Assembly: GCF_042655485.1 (NCBI RefSeq)
Contig: NZ_JBHSMC010000011.1
Coordinates: forward strand, 133,520 to 197,519
Length of the DNA stretch: 64,000 nt
Source of the DNA: Lederbergia graminis
Lineage (GTDB): Bacteria; Bacillota; Bacilli; Bacillales; Bacillaceae_C
Direction of reading: 5' to 3'
The translations under genes and the position numbers were made by a program. Each line of letters starts with the position of its first letter. The first letter of the stretch is position 1. The notes beneath the pieces are model-generated. The model saw only the letters and a program-made list of their open reading frames with translations, was not told the origin of the DNA and ran no database searches. Below, in pieces: positions 16,295-24,491 of the stretch.

Positions 16295-17224
16295 ATGATG
16301 GTAAATAGATATAAAAACTTTGATGATATACCGGATAAGAAGACATTTAAAGATATGCTTCGCTGGTCGAAAGAAAGAAGAAAAAAGAAAAAGGATTTAT
16401 CCGTTCAGATTCCCTATTGCGAAAAAGTAGATGTGGAGAGTCTCCATGCTAATCATTCAAAAACCTCCATTACTTGGATTGGTCATTCTACCTTTTTCAT
16501 CCATATGAATGGATTAAATATCATTACCGACCCGGTGTGGGCAACATATATGGGCTTTCAGAAGCGTTTAACAAAGCCCGGAATTGCTATAAAGGATCTC
16601 CCGGAAATTGATATTGTCGTCATTTCACACGGACATTATGATCACTTAGATTTTCCTTCTATCCGAAAATTGAAAGGGGATCCTACCTATTACATTCCTT
16701 ATGGTTTGAAATCTGCTTTTACACGGAGAGGCTATAAAAGAGTAGTAGAAGCTAATTGGTGGGATGATTTTCAGCTAGAATCTGAACATATGAAACTATC
16801 ATTTGTTCCAGCTCAACATTGGACTAGACGGACGTTGAATGATTGGAACACGTCGCACTGGGGTGGCTGGATTTTCGAGAATAGTAGAAATGGTGAATCT
16901 ATTTATTTCGTTGGCGATACTGGCTATTTTAGTGGTTTCAAAGAAATCGCAAACCGCTATTCTATCAATATCGTTCTCATGCCAATTGGCGCGTATGAAC
17001 CGGAATGGTTTATGGCTCCATCCCATATTAATCCAGAAGATGCGATCAAAGCATTTTTAGAGTCGAATGGAAATGTTTTTATACCAATGCATTACGGCGC
17101 CTACCGCCTAGCCGACGATACAGGACCAGAAGCATTAGAAAGATTTAATAAAGAATGGGAACGACAATCTCTTCCTGAAGAACAACGAAAAGTACTGAAG
17201 ATTGGCGAAACGTATTGGCTTTAA
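16295..17224 (+). CDS. MBL-fold metallohydrolase (NAPE-PLD/UlaG-like)
   Basis: A 309-residue metallo-beta-lactamase-fold enzyme. Metal ligands are visible as SHGHYDHLD (HxHxDH), VPAQHW, YFVGDTGYF (bridging Asp) and PMHYGAY (last His). The N-terminal ITWIGHSTFFIHMNGLNIIT and DPVW, and the HWGGWIF segment, resemble N-acyl-phosphatidylethanolamine phospholipase D and related enzymes. It is expected to hydrolyse a phosphodiester or similar bond; the substrate is not known. AGGAGG lies 5-8 bases before the ATG pair at 16295/16298. There is no signal peptide. GGGAC repeats lie on both sides. Confidence 0.9.
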   Translation: MMVNRYKNFDDIPDKKTFKDMLRWSKERRKKKKDLSVQIPYCEKVDVESLHANHSKTSITWIGHSTFFIHMNGLNIITDPVWATYMGFQKRLTKPGIAIKDLPEIDIVVISHGHYDHLDFPSIRKLKGDPTYYIPYGLKSAFTRRGYKRVVEANWWDDFQLESEHMKLSFVPAQHWTRRTLNDWNTSHWGGWIFENSRNGESIYFVGDTGYFSGFKEIANRYSINIVLMPIGAYEPEWFMAPSHINPEDAIKAFLESNGNVFIPMHYGAYRLADDTGPEALERFNKEWERQSLPEEQRKVLKIGETYWL

Positions 17225-17227
17225 GGG

Positions 17228-17295
17228 AGGGACGCGGGGTCAGGAACATTGTCCCACTAGTGAAACTAGGGACGAGGTTCCTGACCCTATGTCCC
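17228..17295. repeat. GGGAC-dyad repeat cluster F
   Basis: A forward and an inverted element between the convergent MBL-fold and YnfA genes. The inverted copy ends 2 bases from the YnfA-family gene stop. Confidence 0.88.
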
Positions 17296-17297
17296 TT

Positions 17298-17624
17298 TTA
17301 ACTTCTGGATGGAAGGAGCATGACTGCAACCCCAACTATACAAATGGCAGCACCAAGCCAGTCATATAGATCGGGTGTTTTTCTGTCAACTCCCCATCCC
17401 CACAAGACAGAAAGTACAATAAACACTCCTCCATATGCAGCATATACTCTTCCGAAGGACGGAAATGTTTGAAAAGTAGCGACAACACCGTACAAGATTA
17501 AAGCCACCCCACCGAAAAACCCCCAATAAAAAGACTTACCCTCTCTTAACCATAGCCAAATTAAATATCCGCCACCTATTTCAGCAAGCCCAGCTAATAA
17601 AAATAATGCAACTGAATAAAACAT
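17298..17624 (-). CDS. YnfA/UPF0060-family small membrane protein
   Basis: A 108-residue protein with four hydrophobic helices and the family motifs LAGLAEIGGGYLIWLWLREG, FQTFPSFGRVYAAYGG and a C-terminal DLYDWLGAAICIVGVAVM. The family belongs to the drug/metabolite transporter (small multidrug resistance-like) fold, but its physiological substrate is not established. Start is ATG 17624, 10 bases after AAAGG, giving the usual family length; the GTG three codons earlier lies inside that spacing. It is a single gene. Confidence 0.93.
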   Translation of the reverse strand: MFYSVALFLLAGLAEIGGGYLIWLWLREGKSFYWGFFGGVALILYGVVATFQTFPSFGRVYAAYGGVFIVLSVLWGWGVDRKTPDLYDWLGAAICIVGVAVMLLPSRS

Positions 17625-17702
17625 GGTGTACACACCTTTATATACAATTTATATAAAAGGTATTATAGCGCATGTTGTGTGAAATTTTCGGTTTTACGAT
17701 TA

Positions 17703-18068
17703 TTATATAGTGCGATAGCTAGAGGTCATAAATGTCGCTGGACTTAATTGTTCACTTTCTATTACAATCGCAGTCAATCCTGTTTCTGTTTTTGTTTCAT
17801 GCCATTCATCTTTCTCCCAATACACCGCATCACCCGCTTGAACCTTCACATATTCTTTATTCGAACCACAAACCTCCCCTTCCCCATTTATAATTAATAG
17901 AAGCTGAGGAACTACTGCTTGATGGTAACCAATAATTCCATTTTCTTCTAAGTACATACATCCAATACGGGCTTGCTGCTCCGTTTGAATGATACGAGAC
18001 ATGACAAAATCTGAATCAAATTTTGTAATTTTCTTGCCTGTTTCTTGAGTGAAAGTATATATTTCCAT
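17703..18068 (-). CDS. Cupin-domain protein
   Basis: A 121-residue single-domain cupin. The second cupin motif is visible as VQAGDAVYWEKDEWHETKT, with His about residue 93; the first (about residues 48-68, GYHQAVVPQLLLIINGEGEV) keeps one His and the conserved GEGE turn. It may bind a metal or small ligand; many such short cupins are sugar-binding or regulatory. CTGGAGG lies just before the ATG. It stands alone, upstream of a region of repeats. Function unknown. Confidence 0.85.
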   Translation of the reverse strand: MEIYTFTQETGKKITKFDSDFVMSRIIQTEQQARIGCMYLEENGIIGYHQAVVPQLLLIINGEGEVCGSNKEYVKVQAGDAVYWEKDEWHETKTETGLTAIVIESEQLSPATFMTSSYRTI

Positions 18069-18177
18069 GGTCTACCTCCAGGTAAGTGGTTAAAATTCTG
18101 TATAATAGAATTCTATATTGAATAAAATATTACCTTTCTTTCGGGTAAGGTTAGGAGATTCTACCTATTGAAGGGAA

Positions 18178-18231
18178 AGAAGTAATTGCTCTGCTCAGTG
18201 ATTGGAGTGGGAGGAATTACTTCTTTTTTTT
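18178..18231. terminator. GAAGTAATT hairpin flanking array 1
   Basis: Inverted repeat GAAGTAATT (18179) / AATTACTTC (18215-18223) followed by a long T-run on the plus strand. No plus-strand gene precedes it. The same GAAGTAATTcc...ggAATTACTTC hairpin flanks the corresponding end of array 2 at 31517-31550, so it appears to be part of the array element. Confidence 0.75.
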
Positions 18232-18262
18232 ATGTGTTGGGTTACTGATTTTGGATTTGGTT

Positions 18263-18737
18263 CGTGACCTTAGAGTGTGTAAATTGATGGAGTTGGGCAC
18301 GATGGGGCTTCCTGCGTGATCACTTGAGTGAAAAACTGATGGAGGCAGGCATGTTGGAGCTTCTTGCGTGACCGCTTGAGTGAAAAATTGATGAAGTGGG
18401 CATGTTGGGGCTTCTTGCGTGACCACTTGATAGAAAAACTGAAGGAGCTAGGCACATTGGAGCTCCTTGCGTGACCACTTGAGTGAAAAACTGATGGAGG
18501 CGGGCATGTTGGGGCTTCCTGCGTGACCGCTTCGGGGTAAAAATGATGGAACTGGGCACGATAGAGCTCCTTGCGTGACCGCTTGAACGAAAAATTGGAT
18601 GGCACCGGGCACGATGAGGCTTCCAACGTGACAGCTTAAGAGAAAAATTGGAAGAGCAGGGCACATTGAAGCGCCCTGCGTGACCACCTATAACAAAAAA
18701 AGGAAGAAGAGGTCACGATAGAACTTCCATCGTGACC
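18263..18737. repeat. 52-bp palindromic-unit array 1 (nine dyads)
   Basis: Nine ~27-base dyads ending at 18321, 18373, 18424, 18476, 18528, 18580, 18633, 18685 and 18737: a 51-53-base period. Each dyad is GGGCACG...AGC-TCC...CGTGACC and is nearly self-complementary over its whole length; the last copy (GGTCACGAT...ATCGTGACC) is perfect. Dyads are separated by ~25-base spacers of the type ACTTGAGTGAAAAACTGATG then GAGGC. A 10th degenerate half-unit follows near 18762. Because 52 is not a multiple of 3, the frame changes each unit, so long reading frames here are not genes. Confidence 0.95.
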
Positions 18738-18796
18738 TCTTCGAACGAAAATAGCTGAAACTAGGCACGCAGCAACTATTTTCCAATTTCAAAACT

Positions 18797-18861
18797 GGGA
18801 CAAGAATCCTGACCCCACGTCCCACTTCAAAACCGGGTCAACGTTCCTGACCCCATGTCCC
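18797..18861. repeat. GGGAC-dyad repeat cluster G
   Basis: Two inverted-orientation elements (GGGACAAGAATCCTGACCCC..., then GGGTCAACGTTCCTGACCCC...) between array 1 and the SDR gene stop. Confidence 0.88.
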
Positions 18862-18866
18862 TCCTC

Positions 18867-19559
18867 TTACTTACTATTTTTTATGACGACTTCTGTGACG
18901 TTGAGGTTTTTGCGTGGTTTTATGTTGTCGATGATGATGTCTGCTACGTCGTCAGGGTCCATTAGGTCTTTTATTTCTTCTTGTGTGTATATGCCATCCC
19001 AGAATTCAGTTTTCATTCCGCCCATGTAGGCAGCGTATACTTGAACTGCGCTGTCTTTTAGTTCGACTAGTAAGCTTTCTGTAAATCCGCGTACTCCGAA
19101 TTTACTTGCGCAATATACGGATTCCGTTACTTTTCCTTCAAGCCCTGCAGTGGAAATGATGTTTGCTATTTTCCCTTTATTATTCTTTTTCATGTCAGGT
19201 AAAACAGCTTGGGCACAAAAGATTGTTCCTTTAAGATTGATATCAATCATTTGGTGGACAGATTCTTCTGTTAAATTTTCTGCAAGATCAAACACACCTA
19301 ATCCAGCATTATTAATTAATAAATCGATCGTTCCAACCTCTGCTTTAATGGCAGCAAATACGGAATCTACCTCTGATTTGTTCGTAACATCTAATTCATA
19401 AATGGAATACTCATTCATTAATGTTTTTGCAGTGCGCTCTAGTCTCTCTCTTTTTCTACCTAGTAAGCAAACATGACTACCAGATTCAGAATATTTTTTA
19501 GCTAAGGAAGCACCAAGTCCACTTCCTGCACCTGTAATAACTACTACTTTTTCATTCAT
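18867..19559 (-). CDS. Short-chain dehydrogenase/reductase
   Basis: A 230-residue classical SDR. The nucleotide-binding motif is TGAGSGLG at the N-terminus, with NNAG about residue 83, the catalytic Ser in NIISTAG, and YCASK giving the Tyr-x3-Lys pair. Arg in LLGRKRERLE suggests NADP(H) preference. Start is ATG 19559, 9 bases after AAGGATG; the reading frame extends further upstream but into a MITE. Substrate unknown. The gene is not obviously linked to neighbours, with a 189-bp MITE directly upstream and repeats downstream. Confidence 0.9.
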   Translation of the reverse strand: MNEKVVVITGAGSGLGASLAKKYSESGSHVCLLGRKRERLERTAKTLMNEYSIYELDVTNKSEVDSVFAAIKAEVGTIDLLINNAGLGVFDLAENLTEESVHQMIDINLKGTIFCAQAVLPDMKKNNKGKIANIISTAGLEGKVTESVYCASKFGVRGFTESLLVELKDSAVQVYAAYMGGMKTEFWDGIYTQEEIKDLMDPDDVADIIIDNIKPRKNLNVTEVVIKNSK

Positions 19560-19587
19560 GATATAAACATCCTTTTCTTTTATATTA

Positions 19588-19776
19588 AGCTCTGTTAAAC
19601 TCTGTTGTTGATTTTGGCTCCTGTACACTCGCTTTCCGCGGGCACGGTCTCAGCTAACTTGGCAAAGAAAACCGCTTTGCCAAGTGGATCTTCGGCTCGT
19701 GCTGTTCCCGCAGGAGTCTCGTGTACATCCGCCACAATCAACTAAGTTGTTAACAACAATGAACATTAACAGAGCC
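19588..19776. mobile_element. 189-bp MITE, copy 1, with 8-bp target duplication
   Basis: Element bounded by inverted ends GCTCTGTTAA... / ...TTAACAGAGC and flanked by the perfect 8-base direct repeat TTATATTA (19580-19587 and 19777-19784). The interior holds a long imperfect palindrome (CTCGCTTTCCGCGGGCACGG ... GTGCTGTTCCCGCAGGAGTC) and has no reading frame. Copy 2 at 23343 has the same length. Ends and 8-bp duplication resemble ISL3-family insertion sequences, which could move it in trans. Confidence 0.9.
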
Positions 19777-19847
19777 TTATATTAAAAGGGGGAAGTAGGA
19801 GCATGATACATTATCTCCTCTTCCCCCCAACTTAAACGTTTATCGTA

Positions 19848-21248
19848 TTAATCTTTCTTTACTGGTTTTGGAATAATGAACAGGCTCGAAACTAAGGCAA
19901 AGATGGTGATAATCATGGAAATCCACATCGCGTTTGAAAATCCACTAGCAGTTCCCTCTGCCACAAGTGGTGCAACTAAGCCGATACCTAATGATGCCCC
20001 GATACCAAATGCAGCTCCATTAAATCCTGTTAATGCAGAAGGTGCTTCATCTGGTGCTTGAATTACTCCAAGTCCATTTATTGTTGTAAGAATTAATCCG
20101 TTGTACGTGAAGCCCATTGCTATAATAGCGCCAAATACAACCCATTGGTTTTCCCACATTAAAGCGATTACAAGTAGGATAGCAATGTTGATAATTAAAC
20201 CAATTCGCAACCAGCGTACCCATCCAAATTTTCCAGCAATCCAACCGGATAACGGTGCACTGAACAATCCAATGATTGCACCAGGCATTAAGAATAATAA
20301 TCCAGTTGTTGCTGCACTTAAACCAAACCCTACTGTTTTATCTTGACTGAGCATTACGATTGAAAAGTTGATGACTGCGAATACTCCACTTAACGTTAAT
20401 AAAGTTGTTGTAATAACCGGCCATACTTGGCGAGACTTCAAATGTTCTACTGGGAACAGAGGAGATTCACTCTTCTTCTCAATAAACCAGAATGCAACCA
20501 TAGAGATAGCGGTACCAAAAAAGTAGATAAGGGACATCGTTGATAACCAACCATCTGCTGAACCTGTAGATACGAAGTTAGTTAAGCAGATTAGTACAAC
20601 GGCAATTGCTAAAGCACCCCACCAGTCCATTTTACCTGTAGTGGTAGCTGGTCTACCTTTCGGAACAGTTGCCTTAACACCTAAGAAAGCAATAAGACCA
20701 ACGATTAAAATTACTACGAAGATAGATCTGAAACCAAAGTTATCACTTAGAAGTCCACCTAGGTACCCATCGATACCAGCCACTCCACCATTTGCAGCAG
20801 TAATAACACCAAGGATCGTACCGAATTTTTTCGGGCTAACTGCTTCTTTTAAAATAACGTAACAAAGCTGGAATGCTGCACCTGTAGCACCTTGGAAAAC
20901 GCGACCAATCATAAGAACAGTAAAATTAGGAGCAAACATACATAAAATTGTTCCGATTCCCATTAACACGAGAATGATAACAAGTGCACGTTGGCGACCG
21001 ATAAAGTCACTCCAACGAGCAAGTACTACACCAGCAATAGATGAAACAAGTAGTAACAAACTAGAAACTTGAGATACTTGATCTACACCAACATTTAAAG
21101 AATCGGCAATGTTTGGAAGTGCTGGTGTTACCATGCTTAAGTTAAATTGATATGTTAAAACACATAGTATTAATGTTACAGTTAAAGCTACAATACCTGC
21201 TTTTTTAATAGGCATGTTCAAATTAGGATTTTCTACATGAGCTGTCAT
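19848..21248 (-). CDS. MFS transporter, probably nucleoside or nucleobase uptake
   Basis: A 466-residue major facilitator protein with ~14 predicted helices, as in DHA2-type members. The loop 2-3 motif is ARWSDFIGRQRALV, and GRVFQGATGAAFQL lies at helix 4. It is the third gene of an operon with a ribokinase-like kinase and a nucleoside hydrolase, so import of nucleosides is the natural inference, although sequence alone resembles multidrug exporters. Start is ATG 21248, 8 bases after GAAGGGAG. Its start lies 21 bases past the hydrolase stop. Confidence 0.87.
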   Translation of the reverse strand: MTAHVENPNLNMPIKKAGIVALTVTLILCVLTYQFNLSMVTPALPNIADSLNVGVDQVSQVSSLLLLVSSIAGVVLARWSDFIGRQRALVIILVLMGIGTILCMFAPNFTVLMIGRVFQGATGAAFQLCYVILKEAVSPKKFGTILGVITAANGGVAGIDGYLGGLLSDNFGFRSIFVVILIVGLIAFLGVKATVPKGRPATTTGKMDWWGALAIAVVLICLTNFVSTGSADGWLSTMSLIYFFGTAISMVAFWFIEKKSESPLFPVEHLKSRQVWPVITTTLLTLSGVFAVINFSIVMLSQDKTVGFGLSAATTGLLFLMPGAIIGLFSAPLSGWIAGKFGWVRWLRIGLIINIAILLVIALMWENQWVVFGAIIAMGFTYNGLILTTINGLGVIQAPDEAPSALTGFNGAAFGIGASLGIGLVAPLVAEGTASGFSNAMWISMIITIFALVSSLFIIPKPVKKD

Positions 21249-21269
21249 TGCAATAGCTCCCTTCACTTT

Positions 21270-22208
21270 TTATTTTTTAAATAAAGACATAAGTGTTTTG
21301 TGCAAATGATTCACTAGTTCTGGTGAATTTACGCCGATGCAAACTTTTACATTCGGGTTTGCATCACGTAATTTATACGGATCTCCGATTGTTCTACCTA
21401 CTGCTTCGCCTTCTGTTACAACGGTCATATGCATTGGTAACACGGTGAAAAATTCAGGATGTACTGCATTAATAACGGCAGACGGATCGTGTAAATAGCA
21501 ACCGTTCGTATCAAAATGTTGAGAAATATAATAATCTACCATATCTGCGTATGTTTTACCGGCAACGCTACCTGTCTCTCTCCAGCTTTGTGTATGCGCA
21601 TTCGTTAGTAGCGAACGTTGCGTTACATCTAACCCAACCATTGTCACGTCTACACCGCTTTCAAACAGGTACTTAGCTGCTTCCGGATCTTGTGAAATAT
21701 TGGCTTCTGTATATGGACTAGCATTCCCAGGAACTGTTAAAGCTCCACCCATAATGACAACTCTACCCATCATTTCTTTTATTTCTGGCGCTTTTTTCAG
21801 TGCTAACGTCAGATTTGTCATCGGGCCAGTAGCAACAATTACTAAATCTTTTTTATACTTTTTAATTGATTCTATGAGAAAATCGATTGCGCTCCCTTCT
21901 TCTTTTTGTCTAGGAGATGTCTCGATGGAAACTTGTCCAACTCCATTTTCCCCATGGATGCGTGCGCTTACTTCTAATCTATCAAAAGAGCTTTGGTTCA
22001 TCGCGTGACTTTCCCCTGCATAAACTGGAACATGGTTCGCATCACACATATTTAAGATATTTAGAACGTTTTGGACACCATCTTCTGTGTACACATTTCC
22101 AAATGTCCCCGTAACACCAATTAACTCAATTTCTTTACTGCCAATTGCATAAGCAAGGGCCATTCCATCATCAATACCTGTATCTAAATCTAAAATCATT
22201 TTTAACAT
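21270..22208 (-). CDS. Nucleoside hydrolase (IunH-type)
   Basis: A 312-residue inosine-uridine-preferring nucleoside hydrolase family protein. The calcium-binding DLDTGIDDGMAL lies at the N-terminus, VATGPMTNLTLAL at ~125, VIMGGAL at ~150 and the C-terminal HDPSAV at ~240. It hydrolyses ribonucleosides to base plus ribose; which nucleosides cannot be told. ATG 22208 follows AAGGAG at 8 bases and overlaps the end of the upstream kinase gene by 7 bases, implying coupling. Ribose released here would be the substrate of that kinase. Confidence 0.92.
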   Translation of the reverse strand: MLKMILDLDTGIDDGMALAYAIGSKEIELIGVTGTFGNVYTEDGVQNVLNILNMCDANHVPVYAGESHAMNQSSFDRLEVSARIHGENGVGQVSIETSPRQKEEGSAIDFLIESIKKYKKDLVIVATGPMTNLTLALKKAPEIKEMMGRVVIMGGALTVPGNASPYTEANISQDPEAAKYLFESGVDVTMVGLDVTQRSLLTNAHTQSWRETGSVAGKTYADMVDYYISQHFDTNGCYLHDPSAVINAVHPEFFTVLPMHMTVVTEGEAVGRTIGDPYKLRDANPNVKVCIGVNSPELVNHLHKTLMSLFKK

Positions 22209-23128
22209 ACGAGACTCTCCTTTTTCATATATGCTTCTAATTCATCTATGGAAGGCATTCCGCTTTGTGCTCCAAGTGCAGTTACGGATAATGATGCACC
22301 GATCCCCGCCATTCTTACTGCATCACGCAAATTCTTACCTTCTGCAATTCCATAAGCTAAAATTCCATTAAATGTATCACCGGCACCAGTTGTATCTATA
22401 ACATTCACTTTAATACTTGGAACCGTAAAAACTTTTCCATCCTCCATATAGGATGACCCAGTTGAACCTCTTGTAACAATTAAATGTACATTGTGCTTGT
22501 TACTCCATTCGAGCATTTCCTGTTCCAGCTCTTCTGAACTATGAAACTTTTTCCCTATCAAACTTTCAAATTCAGTTTCATTTGGAGTTAAGTAATCTAT
22601 ATAATCAAATAATCTAGGCGCTAATTCTTTATATGGTGCAGGGTTTAATATTGTTTTTACACCGAATTCCTTCGCTTTTTGTAAAGCGTATTCTACTGTT
22701 TCCACCGGAATTTCTAATTGCGTAAGTAGTACATCGGCTTCTTTTATTAAGTCAATATGTTCATCTACTACGCTAATATCACAACTATCATTTGCACCTG
22801 CTATCACCATAATCGCATTATCATTATTTGTGATAAAAACGGTTGCAGTTCCGGTAAAATTACCTTCTTTACGAATGATAGAAGAAGTATCGAGCTTTTC
22901 TTTTGCTAACCCTGTTTTTATTTGTTCACCAAAGCTATCATCACCTACACATCCAATAATGGAAGTGGATATATCCATTCTGGATGCTGCTACTGCTTGA
23001 TTTAAGCCTTTACCACCCATCATGTATTGAATGTGATCCCCGTGAACAGTTTCGCCGATTACTGGTAATCGCTGTGCTGTCATAACCATATCGATGTTCA
23101 AACTACCTAAAACGACTATTTTCTTCAC
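22202..23128 (-). CDS. Ribokinase-like PfkB-family carbohydrate kinase
   Basis: A 308-residue PfkB-family sugar kinase. The substrate-binding GGKGLNQAVAASR lies at ~38-50, ILNPAPYKELAP at ~160 and DTTGAGDTFNGILAYGIAEG at ~250 with the catalytic Asp and anion hole. These features match ribokinase closely. GTG 23128 follows AGAGGTGA. As first gene of the nucleoside operon it would phosphorylate ribose produced by the nucleoside hydrolase. Two promoters with cre boxes lie upstream, so repression by CcpA in glucose is expected. Confidence 0.92.
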   Translation of the reverse strand: MKKIVVLGSLNIDMVMTAQRLPVIGETVHGDHIQYMMGGKGLNQAVAASRMDISTSIIGCVGDDSFGEQIKTGLAKEKLDTSSIIRKEGNFTGTATVFITNNDNAIMVIAGANDSCDISVVDEHIDLIKEADVLLTQLEIPVETVEYALQKAKEFGVKTILNPAPYKELAPRLFDYIDYLTPNETEFESLIGKKFHSSEELEQEMLEWSNKHNVHLIVTRGSTGSSYMEDGKVFTVPSIKVNVIDTTGAGDTFNGILAYGIAEGKNLRDAVRMAGIGASLSVTALGAQSGMPSIDELEAYMKKESLVC

Positions 23129-23201
23129 TTTTTCACCTCTTCACTCACAATACAAACAAATTATGTTTAGTTGTCTGTATTGCTGTATGGTTTATAAGTA
23201 T

Positions 23202-23230
23202 AAGATAAACTATACTGCAAACGTTGTCAA
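23202..23230 (-). promoter_or_regulatory. Promoter P2 of the nucleoside operon, overlapped by a cre site
   Basis: Minus-strand -35 TTGACA (23225-23230), 17-base spacer, -10 TATCTT (23202-23207). TGCAAACGTTGTCA at 23216-23229 matches the CcpA cre consensus (TGNAANCGNWNNCW) at every fixed position and covers the -35, so catabolite repression is likely. Confidence 0.75.
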
Positions 23231-23296
23231 TCATTTTTTTAAACAAATACACAAAATATGTTTACTTGTATGATGAGTTGTATGCTTTATACATGA

Positions 23297-23326
23297 ATAA
23301 TACACCTAGTTTGAAAACGTTGTCAA
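23297..23326 (-). promoter_or_regulatory. Promoter P1 of the nucleoside operon, overlapped by a cre site
   Basis: Minus-strand -35 TTGACA (23321-23326), 18-base spacer, -10 TATTAT (23297-23302). TGAAAACGTTGTCA at 23312-23325 is a second full cre match over the -35. MITE copy 2 begins 16 bases upstream of this -35. Direct TTGTATG repeats lie between P1 and P2 and may be GntR sites. Confidence 0.72.
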
Positions 23327-23342
23327 TGTTTTTTTACACAAA

Positions 23343-23531
23343 AGCTCTGTTAAATTCTGTTGTTGATTTTCGCTCCTGTACACTCGCTTTCCGCGGGCAC
23401 GGCCTCAGCTAACTTGGCAAAGAAAGCCGCTTTGCAAAGTGGATCTTCGGCTCGTGCTGTTCCCGCAGGAGTCTCGTGTACATCCGCTACCATCAACTAA
23501 GTTGTTAACAACAATGAACTTTAACAGAGCC
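23343..23531. mobile_element. 189-bp MITE, copy 2, with 8-bp target duplication
   Basis: Same length and nearly the same sequence as the element at 19588. It is flanked by the perfect 8-base direct repeat TACACAAA (23335-23342 and 23532-23539). Inverted ends GCTCTGTTAA / TTAACAGAGC. It has inserted between the terminator of the GntR gene and promoter P1 of the nucleoside operon. Confidence 0.92.
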
Positions 23532-23540
23532 TACACAAAA

Positions 23541-23578
23541 AAAACTTCTAGCTTTGATGATTCAAAGCTAGAAGTTTT
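23541..23578 (-). terminator. Intrinsic terminator after the GntR regulator
   Basis: Perfect 17-base-pair stem AAAACTTCTAGCTTTGA / TCAAAGCTAGAAGTTTT with a 4-base loop and a T-run on the minus strand, 5 bases past the stop. Confidence 0.92.
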
Positions 23579-23583
23579 CATCA

Positions 23584-24312
23584 TTAATTATTTCGAAACA
23601 CTTTAAAAACAGCGCGTTCAAATGGAATATAGTACTTATTATAGGCAATCATGTTGCCATTTTTATCACTAATACGTTCGATGATCATTTGATAATATTT
23701 GGATACATTCCCTTTATTCGCTTCTTTAATAATTTCGGTTGCTTGCACCATGCGAATTTCCAACATGGAAGATAGCCCGTAATCATAAATCTTATTTTCA
23801 AGAAATTCTAATACTTCGTTCTCATTATTTAAGTCAATTGATTTAATATGGTCAAAATCAGTTGCTAAATGGGTAAAACATGACCCTTTTACGACACCAT
23901 CTTGTTTAAAATAGCGATAAATAGCAAGAACGATGGATGTCTTACGATCAAATATCCGTTCTACATGCTCACTTGAAACTTCAATTTTCATCTCAATATC
24001 GACTTGATCAATTTCATCTTCACAACATTTATAAAAAGGATTCCCCATTCTCTCAATGCCAACATTATCTTCATTTAGCGTCTTACGAACGAAATTCCCC
24101 AATCCTTTTTTCGCTTCGATAATTCCATCTTCCTGTAATAACCCTAGTGCTTGTCGTAAAGTTGATCGGCTGATACCAAGTTGCTCTGCCAATAGCGGTT
24201 CAGAAGGTAGCTTACTACCTTCTGGATATAATCCATCGCGAATCATTTTTAATATTTTATTATAAGCAACGGCATACCTTGTCGCCTTATTAAATAATTT
24301 ATTTTGGTTAAT
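23584..24312 (-). CDS. GntR-family regulator with UTRA domain
   Basis: About 242 residues: an N-terminal GntR winged HTH (YNKILKMIRDGLYPEGSKLP then SEPLLAEQLGISRSTLRQAL) and a C-terminal UTRA ligand domain ending AYNKYYIPFERAVFKVF. It probably controls the adjacent nucleoside operon, 450 bases away on the same strand, or the divergent MFS gene. The start is unusual: the strong site AAGGGAGG is followed at 8 bases by ATT, with ATA just before it, and no ATG/GTG/TTG nearby. An upstream ATG at 24420 would add an odd hydrophobic 36-residue leader. I place the start at the ATT, with caution. Confidence 0.82.
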   Translation of the reverse strand: MNQNKLFNKATRYAVAYNKILKMIRDGLYPEGSKLPSEPLLAEQLGISRSTLRQALGLLQEDGIIEAKKGLGNFVRKTLNEDNVGIERMGNPFYKCCEDEIDQVDIEMKIEVSSEHVERIFDRKTSIVLAIYRYFKQDGVVKGSCFTHLATDFDHIKSIDLNNENEVLEFLENKIYDYGLSSMLEIRMVQATEIIKEANKGNVSKYYQMIIERISDKNGNMIAYNKYYIPFERAVFKVFRNN

Positions 24313-24491
24313 TATTTTCCCCTCCCTTATCAAGTCATTATGTAGCGTAATTTTATATGAAATATAAAAAGCATGAAACATGCCTATGTAAAAAGAACAT
24401 CCCCTGTCTATTTTATACAATTAAATAAAGTTTTGAAAGTTAAATACTAATCCTAGCTTGTCTTTCATACACTATTTTGGAGGTGGATGGG

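Noticed and set aside
16101..16298. 65-codon plus-strand frame before the MBL gene
   Set aside because: It translates the tandem 38-bp GGGAC repeat.
18217..18687. Several overlapping minus-strand reading frames through array 1
   Set aside because: They only track the 52-bp repeat, shift frame each unit, lack ribosome binding sites and encode the same motif in different frames.
23129..23200. Riboswitch before the nucleoside operon
   Set aside because: No purine-riboswitch core (paired P1-P3 with TATA/CCTA loops) could be recognised; promoters with cre sites explain the region.
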